Shown here in pieces: positions 34,304 through 42,659 of a stretch of 64,000 bases of DNA. The DNA comes from Streptomyces netropsis. GTDB lineage: Bacteria; Actinomycetota; Actinomycetes; Streptomycetales; Streptomycetaceae. The notes under the pieces were generated by a model, which saw only the letters and a program-made list of their open reading frames with translations, searched no databases and was not told the origin of the DNA. Within the stretch, counting starts at the first letter, position 1. Each line of letters begins with the position of its first letter. The stretch covers positions 1-64,000 of the forward strand of contig NZ_JACHJG010000010.1 of NCBI RefSeq assembly GCF_014203545.1, given 5' to 3'. A program made the translations under genes and the position numbers.

Positions 34304-34693
34304 TCAGCTCGAAGGTGTGCCGGCGTCTTTGCCGTCGTCGTCCGTCGCGAGCCCGTTCTCCTTGCGGAAGGACTCGTAGATCTGGAGCAGCACGTGCTTC
34401 TGCCGCTCGTTGATCGAGGGGTCGGCGAGGATCACACTGCGGACCTCCGCCTCTTCCCTGTCCCGTTCGTCGAGGATCCCGGCCTGTACGTACAAGGTCT
34501 CGGCGGAGATCCGCAGCGCCTTGGCCAGCTGCTGCAGGATCTCGGCGCTCGGCTTGCGCAGGCCGCGCTCGATCTGGCTGAGATACGGGTTGGACACTCC
34601 CGCGGCGTCGGCGAGCTGGCGCAGGGTCAGCTGCGCGCTGCGGCGTTGTTCCCGCAGGTACTCACCGAGGTTGCCGACGTTGAGTGATGCCAT
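34304..34693 (-). CDS. XRE-family transcriptional regulator (Rv0474-like)
   Basis: The 129-residue regulator has an N-terminal Cro/C1 helix-turn-helix (about 8-65; LREQRRSAQLTLRQLADAAG, SNPYLSQIERG, PSAEILQQLAKAL) and a helical C-terminal domain. ATG 34693 was chosen because it begins the conserved MASLNVGNLGEYL; the frame stays open to 34729 through the operator palindrome. It should autoregulate through the palindrome at 34716-34751 and probably controls the downstream hbhA-like gene. Confidence 0.9.
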   Translation of the reverse strand: MASLNVGNLGEYLREQRRSAQLTLRQLADAAGVSNPYLSQIERGLRKPSAEILQQLAKALRISAETLYVQAGILDERDREEAEVRSVILADPSINERQKHVLLQIYESFRKENGLATDDDGKDAGTPSS

Positions 34694-34715
34694 GGAGTCG
34701 ATGCTGCCGCACGTT

Positions 34716-34751
34716 GCTAACTTTTGCAAGCACCTGCTTGCAAAAGTTAGC
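34716..34751. promoter_or_regulatory. 36-bp perfect palindrome, candidate XRE operator
   Basis: GCTAACTTTTGCAAGCA, a 2-nt centre, and its exact reverse complement form a 36-bp palindrome just 23 nt upstream of the XRE start codon. It contains CTTTTGCAAG and CTTGCAAAAG as two facing half-palindromes, enough for a dimer of dimers. It stands out as AT-rich in a GC-rich genome. Confidence 0.85.
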
Positions 34752-35136
34752 CGGAGCTGTCTGTGGCTGAGTGTGCCTGGCAGCGATAGATGTCACTTCG
34801 CAGCACCACTGTCACCAGCTGGCCTGATGTGCGGGGTGCAGGGGTGCGGCAGCGCCTCCGCAGGCCCCCTCTCCATGGCCCGTAGTGCGAGGAGCCGGCA
34901 CGCCGTGTCACTCGACGAGCCAGTGAGTGATCATCCGGACGAGCTTCGCGAGGAAGCGTATGCACTCGAAGACCGGACGCACCTCCTCCAGGCCGCGCCG
35001 CGCGCTCCGGGCGACCATCCCTATCCGTTCCCAGCGAGGCTGACAGGGTCCCGGTCTGCCGCAAGAGCTGAATGGATCCCGCCTGAATCTGACATCGTCA
35101 GATAGCCCACGGCGAGCCTCGGCGAGGCAGTCGCAG
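34752..35136. other. Intergenic stretch with no confident gene
   Basis: Only short frames are present. The most gene-like is a 36-residue minus-strand peptide (35018 to 34908) ending in a hydrophobic/basic helix; it could be a remnant or a small peptide gene. Nothing else is supported. Confidence 0.35.
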
Positions 35137-36257
35137 CTACCCGCGACGTCCTCCGGTCCACCACCGGCGCCGCGGGGCGGACGGCGACTGCTCTGGGCTC
35201 GTCGGCGCCGCCGGCCGCCAAGAGGTGGCCGCGTCGCCCAGCGCGGCCGTACGGATCGCCGTCCAGTCCTCGCCACGCCACCAGTTGAACAACTCCACCG
35301 TGCTGATCACCTTCACCGGCAGCGACTCCAGCGAGGCGACGAACTCCGGCCGCGAGTACAACTCCGCCGTTCTCTCCGACGGGTGCAGCTTGTGCTGATG
35401 GTTGACGATCAGCACACCGTCGGAGACCGGCTCGTCCGGCCGCAGCTGCGGCCAGGTCTCCAGATGCCTTGGAGGTACCCGACTAGGTGCTCCTGCGCGG
35501 GCCCGTAAACGCCCTTGACCTCCACCAGGCGCGCCGATACACCTTCGGCGCTGACGAGCAGGTCGGCGGACTTCGTACCGCCGAGCTGCTCGTCCGGATC
35601 GACGGCATGCATCCCGGCGTCGGCCAGGACCTGCGCCACCGCGTTGACCAGCTCGGAGCCGCTCCCGTGCAGCAGCCCGTACCGCACCGGCTCCGCCTTC
35701 TCCTTGGCCTCCCGCAGCGTCCGCTCCAACTGGCGTTTTTCGTCAGCGTACTGCGCCTCCAGGTCGTCCAGGGTCTGCCGAGCGGTCTGTTCACCGACGC
35801 TCTGCCGATCGGGGTCGACGAAGTACGGCGACCGCGCCCTACGCAGTACATCGGGCACGTGCTCCGGCAGCGCCCGATGGGCCAGCCAGCCCAGCACGTT
35901 GTCCCAGCTGGTGCCGTCCGGGATCACATACCAGCGTTGGCTGCCCGCAGGTGACGTCCATGCTGCGACCACCGGGTCTCCCAGGGCGTCGACCAGGATG
36001 GGGTCCGAAGCGCCTTCGGCAGGGTGGTCCTCAGAGCCGGAGCCATCGCCGCGCTCCAGGTGCACGCCGCGCAGGTGCAGGATCCACCAGGGGGAGCCTT
36101 CCGGACGGGTCGGCAACCGAATCGCCAGGTCCCGGTCAGCTCCGCTCAGGTCCGGCGCGATCTGGGGTCGCGTCCCGGCGGGAAGGCGCTGCCCGCCGAC
36201 GCTCGACCACGCTGAGCGTGCCCGCCTGGTCGGGTCGGCGAACCTCTGAGAGGGCAC
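35137..36257 (-). pseudogene. Frameshifted putative PD-(D/E)XK nuclease-like gene
   Basis: Two minus-strand frames join into one protein of about 370 residues. The upstream frame (36257 to 35409) runs through a coiled coil (DLEAQYADEKRQLERTL) into SADLLVSAEG and LVEVKGVYGPAQEHLVGYLQ, an Asp...Glu-x-Lys pattern typical of restriction-like nuclease cores. Its continuation, LETWPQLRPDEPVSDG then LIVNHQHKLHPSERTAELY, is in the next frame from about 35465. Restoring one base in GGCATCTGG would join them. The GTG at 36257 directly follows the TetR stop, so the N-terminus may also be incomplete. Either a decayed gene or a sequencing indel. Confidence 0.65.
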
Positions 36258-36857
36258 TCAGTTCGAGCGGGGCCTGAGCAGCCCCTCGGCAAGGGTGTCC
36301 GCCAGATCGCGGGGAATGCTCGATCCCGTCAGGGCGCAGTAGACGATCGGGCCGACGAGGGCGTCGATCGTGGCGTCGAGGCCGAGTCGGGGTGAGACCT
36401 CACCGGCGTCGATCGCGCGCGCGAGCATGTCTCGCTCTTGGTCACGGCGTGGACCGAGATAGCGCGTGTGAAAGCTCTTGGCCGTGTGGGGATCGTGCTG
36501 CGCCTCGGCGATGAGCGCGAGCAGGACCTTGCCGGCGGGGTCGTCGGTGAGGAATCGCGCGAAGTCGCCGAGGTAGCCGCGGATGCTCTCTGCCGTGGGC
36601 CTCTCCGTCGGGACGGGGAGGCGTTTGTCGCTGTCCTCGATGAGCGTGTCGAGGAGGATCTCGACCTTCGAAGGCCACCAGCGGTAGATCGTCTGCTTGG
36701 CGACGCCGGCGCGACGCGCGATCGCCTCGACGGTCAGAGCGCCGAAGCCGTGCTCGACGAGCAGATCGTCTGCGGCGTGAAGCACGGCGAGGCGTGCGGC
36801 CTCGTCGCGCCTGCTGCCGGCGCGCGGCCTGCGGGGCTGAGGGCTGGCTGCGGGCAT
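36258..36857 (-). CDS. TetR/AcrR-family repressor
   Basis: The 199-residue regulator has an N-terminal HTH (about 20-65; LTVEAIARRAGVAKQTIYRWW) and a TetR_C-type ligand domain containing DFARFLTDDP and GPIVYCALTG. ATG 36857 was chosen with GGTAGGG upstream; a GTG three codons earlier is possible. It is divergent from an SDR gene with a clear palindrome (36900-36915) between them, so it most likely represses itself and the SDR. Confidence 0.88.
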   Translation of the reverse strand: MPAASPQPRRPRAGSRRDEAARLAVLHAADDLLVEHGFGALTVEAIARRAGVAKQTIYRWWPSKVEILLDTLIEDSDKRLPVPTERPTAESIRGYLGDFARFLTDDPAGKVLLALIAEAQHDPHTAKSFHTRYLGPRRDQERDMLARAIDAGEVSPRLGLDATIDALVGPIVYCALTGSSIPRDLADTLAEGLLRPRSN

Positions 36858-36899
36858 GGGAGACACCCTACCCAGTGGCAGCCCTTGGAGTGTTGTATG

Positions 36900-36915
36900 G
36901 ACGCAACGGTGCGTC
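36900..36915. promoter_or_regulatory. Candidate TetR operator
   Basis: GACGCA and TGCGTC are separated by ACGG in the 91-nt divergent gap between tetR and SDR genes. It overlaps the likely promoters and is the only strong palindrome there. Confidence 0.65.
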
Positions 36916-36948
36916 TACTCTAATTTTCCTACCGTGAAGGGGTGTCAT

Positions 36949-37650
36949 ATGTCCGCCACGTCCCACCGCAAGGCCCTCGTCATCGGAGCCTCTCGAGGGT
37001 TAGGGCTCTTCCTCGCCGACGAGCTCGCTCGACGCGGCTGGCGCGTCATCGCCACGACGCGCCAGGACGTCGGCGAGTTGCCGGCGCATGCTGAAGCCTG
37101 GAACGGGCAGCTGACGGTCGAATCGCTGGAGATGACGAGCTCCGACCAACTGGCCGCGCTGCGCGAGCGTCTGGAAGGCGAAGGCTGTCGACTCGATCTG
37201 CTCTTCGTCAACGCTGCGATCGACCGAGGGAATCTGCCGATCCATGAGGTCTCGACCGACATGTTCACGGACGTGATGATCACCAACGCATTGAGTCCGC
37301 TGCGCGCCCTTGAGGCCCTCCGCGGACTCGTCGCGCCCGGCGGGACCGTCGCAGTCATGTCCTCCGACCAAGGCAGCATCTCGCGGAACACCGAGGGCGG
37401 CTACGAGCTCTACAAGGCCAGCAAGGCCGCGCTCAACCAGCTGATGCGCAGTTATGCCACCCGCCACGCGGAGGACGGACAGACCAAGCTGCTCATCGAC
37501 CCCGGCCACAATCGGACCCGGCTCGGCGGGCCCGACGCGCCACTCGCCCCCCAGGAGAGCATCCCAGCCGTCGTCGACGTCCTCGAAGCGCAAGCCGGTG
37601 CCCCCGGCCTGCGGTTCTTGGACCGCCACGGCAAGAGCGTCCCGTGGTAG
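36949..37650 (+). CDS. Short-chain dehydrogenase/reductase
   Basis: The 233-residue SDR has the NAD(P)-binding motif GASRGLG near residue 13 (Arg in the loop suggests NADPH), the strand motif LFVNAA, catalytic Ser in MSSDQGS and Tyr-x3-Lys in YELYKASK. ATG 36949 is preceded by GAAGGGG. It is regulated, presumably, by the divergent TetR. Substrate unknown. Confidence 0.88.
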   Translation: MSATSHRKALVIGASRGLGLFLADELARRGWRVIATTRQDVGELPAHAEAWNGQLTVESLEMTSSDQLAALRERLEGEGCRLDLLFVNAAIDRGNLPIHEVSTDMFTDVMITNALSPLRALEALRGLVAPGGTVAVMSSDQGSISRNTEGGYELYKASKAALNQLMRSYATRHAEDGQTKLLIDPGHNRTRLGGPDAPLAPQESIPAVVDVLEAQAGAPGLRFLDRHGKSVPW

Positions 37651-37800
37651 AGCGGAGCGGCGTTCTCAGCTGATCACGACCCTGAACCAGTGGGGGCCGG
37701 CCAACGGGCCAAGCAGAAACCTTGGTTGACCTTCACCTTGGGGGAGGCCACAGCATCGGTGGGGCCGGGCGATGTGCCCGGCATGAGGAGGAGAGCGGGC

Positions 37801-38880
37801 ATGGGGTTGCTGACCATCGGGGCGTTCGCGAAGGCATCCCGGCTGTCGCCGAAGGCGCTGCGCCTTTACGACGAGCTCGGCCTGCTGACCCCCGCTCGCG
37901 TCGACCCGGTGACCGGCTACCGCCTCTACGCACCGGAACAACTGGACCAGGCCAGGCTGGTCGCCTGGCTCCGGCGCCTGGGGATGCCCCTCGCCCGCAT
38001 CCAGCACGTCTGCACGCTGGAGGCAGGCCCGGCGGCCCAGGAGATCCGCGCGTTCTGGGCCCAGGCCGAAGCCGACACCGCCGCACGGCGAGGTCTGGCC
38101 ACCTTCCTCATCGACCACCTGTCCTGGAAGGACCCCGCCATGTCAGCGATCGCCGAGCCCCTCGGAATCCGTTACGCCGCACTTTCCGACACGGGCCTCG
38201 TCCGTGAGAGCAACCAGGACACCGCCTACGCCGGGTCCCGCCTGCTCGCCGTCGCCGACGGCTACGGCAGGGAAGGGGCCCCCGCGAGCGCGGCCGCCGT
38301 CGACGTGCTCAAGCACCTCGAAACCGACAGCATCCCGGCAGGCAATCTCCTCAACGCCCTCGAAGACGTATTCGACCGGGCCAAGCAGGCCGTGCACGAC
38401 GTCGCCGGGGCCGGTTCCTCCCCCGAAGAGGTCGGCACGACACTCACCGCGATGCTCTGGACCGGATCACAACTGGCCCTCGTCCACATCGGCGATTCCC
38501 GCGTCCATCTCCTGCGCGGCGGAGAGCTGTTCCAGATCACCCACGACCACACCATGGTGCAGTCGATGGTCGACGAAGGACGCATCAGCCCGGAAGAAGC
38601 CGCCTCCCACCCCCAGCGGTCGCTGCTGGTACGAGCCCTGGGGCAAGGAGCCGATGCCACCCCCGACATGCGTCTGCACGATGCGCAGCAGGGAGACCGA
38701 TACCTGCTCTGCTCCGACGGTCTGTCCACCGTCGTGCCGACCGAGGAAATCCACCGGGTGCTCGCCGGGATCACGGAGCCCGAGCAGGCGGTCCGCGAAC
38801 TCGTCGCCCTCGCCAACGGCTCCGGCGGCCCCGACAACGTCAGCTGCGTGGTCGCCGACGTCGTGGAGCTCCATCAGTAG
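37801..38880 (+). CDS. MerR-type DNA-binding domain fused to PP2C phosphatase
   Basis: The 359-residue protein has a MerR winged helix at 1-75 (LLTIGAFAKASRLSPKALRL, GYRLYAPEQLDQARLVAWL), a short helical linker, and a full PP2C domain from about 120 to 358. The latter shows SDTGLVRESNQDTAY, VADGYG in place of the usual DGMGG, VHIGDSRVHLLR, LLCSDGLS and GGPDNVSCVVADV. ATG 37801 is preceded by GAGGAGAG. This joins promoter binding to Ser/Thr dephosphorylation in one chain. No Ser/Thr kinase is adjacent; substrates are unknown. Confidence 0.9.
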   Translation: MGLLTIGAFAKASRLSPKALRLYDELGLLTPARVDPVTGYRLYAPEQLDQARLVAWLRRLGMPLARIQHVCTLEAGPAAQEIRAFWAQAEADTAARRGLATFLIDHLSWKDPAMSAIAEPLGIRYAALSDTGLVRESNQDTAYAGSRLLAVADGYGREGAPASAAAVDVLKHLETDSIPAGNLLNALEDVFDRAKQAVHDVAGAGSSPEEVGTTLTAMLWTGSQLALVHIGDSRVHLLRGGELFQITHDHTMVQSMVDEGRISPEEAASHPQRSLLVRALGQGADATPDMRLHDAQQGDRYLLCSDGLSTVVPTEEIHRVLAGITEPEQAVRELVALANGSGGPDNVSCVVADVVELHQ

Positions 38881-39089
38881 GGGTGAGCGGCAGGCGCGTC
38901 GCGTTGCACGAGGTCCGCTCTCGGGAACTCATCCGTGATGCCGGCGAGTACCGACTCGCCCAGCACGCCAGGAGAGCGGGACCGGGCTCCCCGGGCCGTG
39001 CCGCCGCGTACGCCGACGGCACGGGCCGGGCGGGCTCCACGCCGGCAACGGCTATGGCGCCATGGCCCACTTCAGGCCGCGTGGAAGGC

Positions 39090-39635
39090 TCAGAAATCGT
39101 AGGGCTTGGCGGTGTTCCAGTTGAGGACGTCCGCCTCGGTCCAGGTGAACTTCGACGGGGTGCCGTCGCTGCCGAAGGAGGTCTGCTCGGCGGCCGGGCC
39201 GGTGCCGCCCTCCTCGTTGCGCATGGCGAGGGAGAAGCTCTCCGAGGTGTGGGTGTTCACGTGGTCGGAGAAGAGGTTCACGGCCGAGTAGACCTTGCCG
39301 CCGGGCTTGATCGTGATGCGGGTGCTGCCGCCCGGGGCGTCCTTGCGCGAGTGGGGCAGCACGTTCACGCTGTCGCCGAGCATGACGGACGGGTACGACG
39401 TGACCCAGCAGGGCTTGGAGTCGGCGTTCTTCGCGGTGATGAGCAGGTGCTCGCCCTGCTGCTGCGGGAAGCGGTGCAGCACGGTGTAGGACATCTCCTG
39501 GCCGTCGCACGCGCGGACGTCGGCGGCCTTGCCGGTGGCGGCCGTGGCGCCGCCGGCGGCGCTCAGGGTCAGGGCCAGCGTGGCGGCCACGGTCGCGGCG
39601 GCCGCTGCGGTGGTGCGGATGCGAGAAGTGCGCAT
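39090..39635 (-). CDS. Secreted DUF4232-family protein
   Basis: The 181-residue protein has a cleavable Sec signal (MRTSRIRTTAAAAAT.., cleavage near ATAA at about 32) and a beta-rich DUF4232 domain with two cysteines (RACDG and KPCWVTSYPSVML) likely joined by a disulphide. ATG 39635 follows AGGAG. The family is abundant in actinobacteria and has no known activity; an extracellular binding or structural role is plausible. Confidence 0.85.
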   Translation of the reverse strand: MRTSRIRTTAAAAATVAATLALTLSAAGGATAATGKAADVRACDGQEMSYTVLHRFPQQQGEHLLITAKNADSKPCWVTSYPSVMLGDSVNVLPHSRKDAPGGSTRITIKPGGKVYSAVNLFSDHVNTHTSESFSLAMRNEEGGTGPAAEQTSFGSDGTPSKFTWTEADVLNWNTAKPYDF

Positions 39636-39915
39636 GACGGGCTCCTGGGTAAATGCGTGGATATCGCGGTGTTTTCCGCGATGTGTTCAGCTTGGCCGGG
39701 CCCGCTGCCGTCCCGCTCACGTGCGGCTGCCGTCCCGCTAACGTCCGGCGGCGTCCCGGTTCCGGTCGGTTCCGCGCGTGCGCCGCACCGGCGCCTTGGC
39801 CTGATCCGGTGAAAGATCGTCGGGTACCGGAGCGGCGTGACCCGGGCGCGACGGCATACGGCTACCACGGGCGGTGAACGCATCGCCTCACAACACCGGA
39901 CAGGAGTTGCTTCCG

Positions 39916-40119
39916 ATGGCCACCTCCCGAGCGGACGCCCTGGCAATCAAGGCTGAGATCGTCGCGGCCGACGCCCCGGCCAAGACCTGGCACTTCCAGA
40001 CCTTCGCGACCCTCGAAGAAGCCGTGATCTTCGTCAACTCCGAGCCCCCGCAGGCTGCGGGGGAGTTCGGGATCTCCAACCGCTCCGACGGGCAGGTGGA
40101 CGCGATCTACTACCTCTGA
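39916..40119 (+). CDS. Small hypothetical protein
   Basis: The 67-residue soluble protein contains ALAIKAEIVAADAPAKTWHF and the C-terminal SDGQVDAIYYL. ATG 39916 has AGGAG 9 nt upstream, supporting translation. It is followed by a GC-rich inverted repeat (GGGCGCCTGGGCCCTGGGGCCC region at about 40143) that may terminate transcription. Family not recognised. Confidence 0.6.
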   Translation: MATSRADALAIKAEIVAADAPAKTWHFQTFATLEEAVIFVNSEPPQAAGEFGISNRSDGQVDAIYYL

Positions 40120-40756
40120 GCCCCGCACCTCTCGGCGGCCCAGGGCGCCTGGGCCCTGGGGCCCGAGTCGTGGGGACATCCCCCCGGGAAGGGGTCGGGC
40201 CGGCCCCGGCGCGCCCGGGCCCCCCGCGCACGTGACCATGTCCTCAGCAGCGCTTGACACCAGGCTCGTTGGGGAGTGGTCACACGTGATCAGCAACGGG
40301 AATCGGCTCGCAGCAGCGGCTCTCGCCCTGCCCGCGACGCCGGCCCCACAGCGGCGCGCGCGGACCGCCTCGCCATCGGCCCCGCCTTCGACCAGGCTCC
40401 TGCCTCTCCAGGGGCGAGGCGCTCGGCGGTGAGTGGAAGAAGTTCACCGTCGCCCCGGCCGGTCCCGGCGCGAACGAGCACACGCTCGACCAGGGACGGC
40501 GCCGTGACTCCTGCGTCGACCTGCGCAAGGCCCCTGCCGTAGCGCGCAGTTGGCCGGACGCCTCGCGCCCGACGTCCGGCGTCGGCACGCAGTGCCCGAA
40601 CGGCAAGAAGCCTGAGATCGCCATCGACAGGGCCTACGACGTCCTGGTCCACCGCCATGCCGTTCGGGAGGCGGGCAAGCTGTAGTGCCCCAGTGCGAAC
40701 CGGGCGTCTGCCGGCCGGCGGGTGCCACACCTGTGAAGCGGATCACAGCGGCGGGC
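40120..40756. other. Intergenic stretch with possible degraded coding sequence
   Basis: From about 40435 to 40685 a plus-strand frame reads WKKFTVAPAGPGANEHTLDQ and then AIDRAYDVLVHRHAVREAGK with good codon bias, but it has no clear start. The preceding 150 nt are open in a different frame. This looks like a decayed gene of unrecognised family. The right end carries the ECF promoter listed separately. Confidence 0.35.
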
Positions 40757-40783
40757 TGTCACGGTTCCCCGGTGCGGGGTGTC
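40757..40783 (+). promoter_or_regulatory. Candidate ECF41-type promoter (autoregulatory)
   Basis: TGTCACG, exactly 16 nt, then TGTC lies just upstream of the sigma gene. The ECF41 consensus is TGTCACA-N16-CGTC, so both elements differ from it by one base with correct spacing. Confidence 0.65.
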
Positions 40784-40813
40784 TCGATGGGCATCCGAGG
40801 AGAGGAGCCGGGT

Positions 40814-41707
40814 GTGGAGGACGCCTTCACCGAGCACCGTCCGCTGTTGTTCACCATTGCCTACGAGATGCTGGGCAGTGCCGCCGACGCCGAGGACGTG
40901 CTGCAGGAGAGCTATCTGCGGTGGAGCGCGGTCGATCCGGCCGCGGTCGAGCATCCGCGCGCCTACCTGGTCCGCGTGGTGACCCGGCAGGCCCTCAACC
41001 ACCTGCGCGCGGTCAGGGCGCGGCGCGAGGAGTACGTCGGCACGTGGCTGCCCGAGCCGATCCGCACCGCACCCGAGGTGAGCGAGGACGCGATCCTGGC
41101 CGAGTCGGTGTCGATGGCCGTGATGCTCGTCCTGGAGACGCTGAACCCGACCGAGCGAGCGGTGTTCGTGCTGCACGACGTCTTCGGCTACACCCACGGC
41201 GAGATCGCCCTCTCGGTCGGGAAGACCGAGGTCACCGTCCGGCAGATCGCCCACCGCGCGCGGCGGCACGTCCACGCGCGGCGCCGCCGCTTCGATCCCG
41301 ACTGCGATGCCTCCCGCGAGGTCGTCCGGCGGTTCCTGCTCGCGGCGGCGACCGGTGAGATCCAGGCGTTGATGGACCTGCTGGCGCCCGACGTCGTCCA
41401 GATCTCCGACGGCGGCGGGAAGGTGGTCGCCGCCCGGCGCCCGATCACCGGCCGCGACGACGTCGCCCGGTTCGTCATCAAGGTGATCCGCAACAGTGCC
41501 GCGACGACCCATGTCGAGCACACCACCTACAACGGCATGCCCGCGGCGCGGTTCCTCACGGGCGGTGAACTCGACTGGCTGGTCGCGTTCGAGATCCACG
41601 ACGGACGGATCACCGGCCTCTACGGCATCCGCAACCCGGACAAGCTGCACGGCGCCGACACGGTGCACCCACTCGACAGAGGAGCATCCCAGCCATGGAA
41701 ACCATGA
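40814..41707 (+). CDS. ECF41-type sigma factor with SnoaL-like C-terminal domain
   Basis: The 297-residue extracytoplasmic-function sigma factor has region 2 (about 5-70; DAEDVLQESYLRW) and region 4 (about 100-155; LNPTERAVFVLHDVFGYTHG). The C-terminal SnoaL-fold extension (165-290) carries the ECF41 signatures WLP at 78-80, DGGG at 199-202 and NPDKL at 274-278. In ECF41 factors this extension acts as a built-in regulator instead of a separate anti-sigma. GTG 40814 follows AGGAG; ATG 40787 is possible. The stop overlaps the SRPBCC gene start, so they are coupled. Confidence 0.9.
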   Translation: MEDAFTEHRPLLFTIAYEMLGSAADAEDVLQESYLRWSAVDPAAVEHPRAYLVRVVTRQALNHLRAVRARREEYVGTWLPEPIRTAPEVSEDAILAESVSMAVMLVLETLNPTERAVFVLHDVFGYTHGEIALSVGKTEVTVRQIAHRARRHVHARRRRFDPDCDASREVVRRFLLAAATGEIQALMDLLAPDVVQISDGGGKVVAARRPITGRDDVARFVIKVIRNSAATTHVEHTTYNGMPAARFLTGGELDWLVAFEIHDGRITGLYGIRNPDKLHGADTVHPLDRGASQPWKP

Positions 41708-42144
41708 CGGTCGAACGTGTCATCGACGCCCCGATCGACGAGGTGTTCGCCTGGCTCACCACGACCACCAACTACACGAGCTCGCCCCTGGTGGTGCGCT
41801 GCCGTCTGACCCGGAGCGGCGAGGGTGCGCCCTACGGGGTCGGCGCGGTGCGCAGTCATCTCTGGCTGATCGGCTGGTTCCGGGAGCGCATCACCCACTA
41901 CGACCCGCCGTACGCCACCGAGTACGTCGTCGAGCGCAGCCTGCCGCCGTCCCGGCACGAACTCGGCCGCATGACGTTCACCGAGGTCGAGGGCGGCACC
42001 CGGGTGTGCTGGACCACCCGCGCCGAGATCCCCGTCCCGTTGCTCGGCGGCCTCCTCACCCGGCGCGTCGCGCGGCCGATCATCACCCGCACCTTCGGCA
42101 ACATCCTCGATGCCGCCGGTGCCGCGCTGGCCAAGCGCCCCTAG
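41695..42144 (+). CDS. SRPBCC/START-like small-molecule-binding protein
   Basis: The 149-residue protein has the polyketide cyclase/dehydrase-like START fold pattern: VERVIDAPIDEVFAWLT at the N-terminus, a central beta sheet, and the C-terminal helix TFGNILDAAGAALAKR. It overlaps the ECF41 sigma gene by 13 nt and is presumably co-expressed with it. No catalytic residue can be named; it probably binds a hydrophobic ligand. Confidence 0.8.
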   Translation: METMTVERVIDAPIDEVFAWLTTTTNYTSSPLVVRCRLTRSGEGAPYGVGAVRSHLWLIGWFRERITHYDPPYATEYVVERSLPPSRHELGRMTFTEVEGGTRVCWTTRAEIPVPLLGGLLTRRVARPIITRTFGNILDAAGAALAKRP

Positions 42145-42182
42145 TCGGCCGCCGGCCTGGATCCGGGGTCGAACGGCGCAGG

Positions 42183-42530
42183 TCAGGCGGTGAATCCCAG
42201 GGCCAGGGCGCCGACCACCGGCGCCGCGTACAGCAGCGGGAAGGGGATGTGCGCGTACCAGCGGGCCCGGATCACGGTGATGACGGCGCCCGCGTAGTAC
42301 AGCGCCAGGCCGATCCCCGCCATGACCCCGATGACCGGCAGGAACAGGCCGACCAGCAGCCCCACCGCCCCCGCGGCCTTGGCCGTGCCGAGCGGGAGGA
42401 GCCACGACCGGGGGACGCCGTAGTCGGCCATCGGCTCCACGACCCACTTGGCGCGGAGGAAGACGGAGACGGCCGAGAAGCCGGTCATGGCGGCGGCCAG
42501 GAGGGTGACGACGACGTAGGTGGTGGACAT
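42183..42530 (-). CDS. DoxX-family membrane protein
   Basis: The 115-residue protein has four transmembrane helices and the DoxX-like sequence YGVPRSWLLPLGTAKAAGAV. ATG 42530 was chosen because it begins the first helix; the frame is open to 42635 but those residues run through the promoter. DoxX-like proteins are often linked to redox stress. It converges on the SRPBCC gene and has its own ECF41-like promoter. Confidence 0.85.
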   Translation of the reverse strand: MSTTYVVVTLLAAAMTGFSAVSVFLRAKWVVEPMADYGVPRSWLLPLGTAKAAGAVGLLVGLFLPVIGVMAGIGLALYYAGAVITVIRARWYAHIPFPLLYAAPVVGALALGFTA

Positions 42531-42593
42531 CGGGATGCTCCTATCGGGCGGGTGCCGGAGCGACGCGCTCCGGCCGGGGTTCCTCACTGCTAT

Positions 42594-42620
42594 GACCCGC
42601 CGCGATATGGAGATGTGACA
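42594..42620 (-). promoter_or_regulatory. Candidate ECF41-type promoter of doxX gene
   Basis: On the minus strand TGTCACA (perfect consensus), exactly 16 nt, then GGTC (consensus CGTC), about 65 nt upstream of the doxX start. It is the second such element within 2 kb and flanks the ECF41 sigma gene. Confidence 0.7.
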
Positions 42621-42659
42621 GATGAACGAGATCAATTCGCGCGCCTCGGGCGCCGTCCT

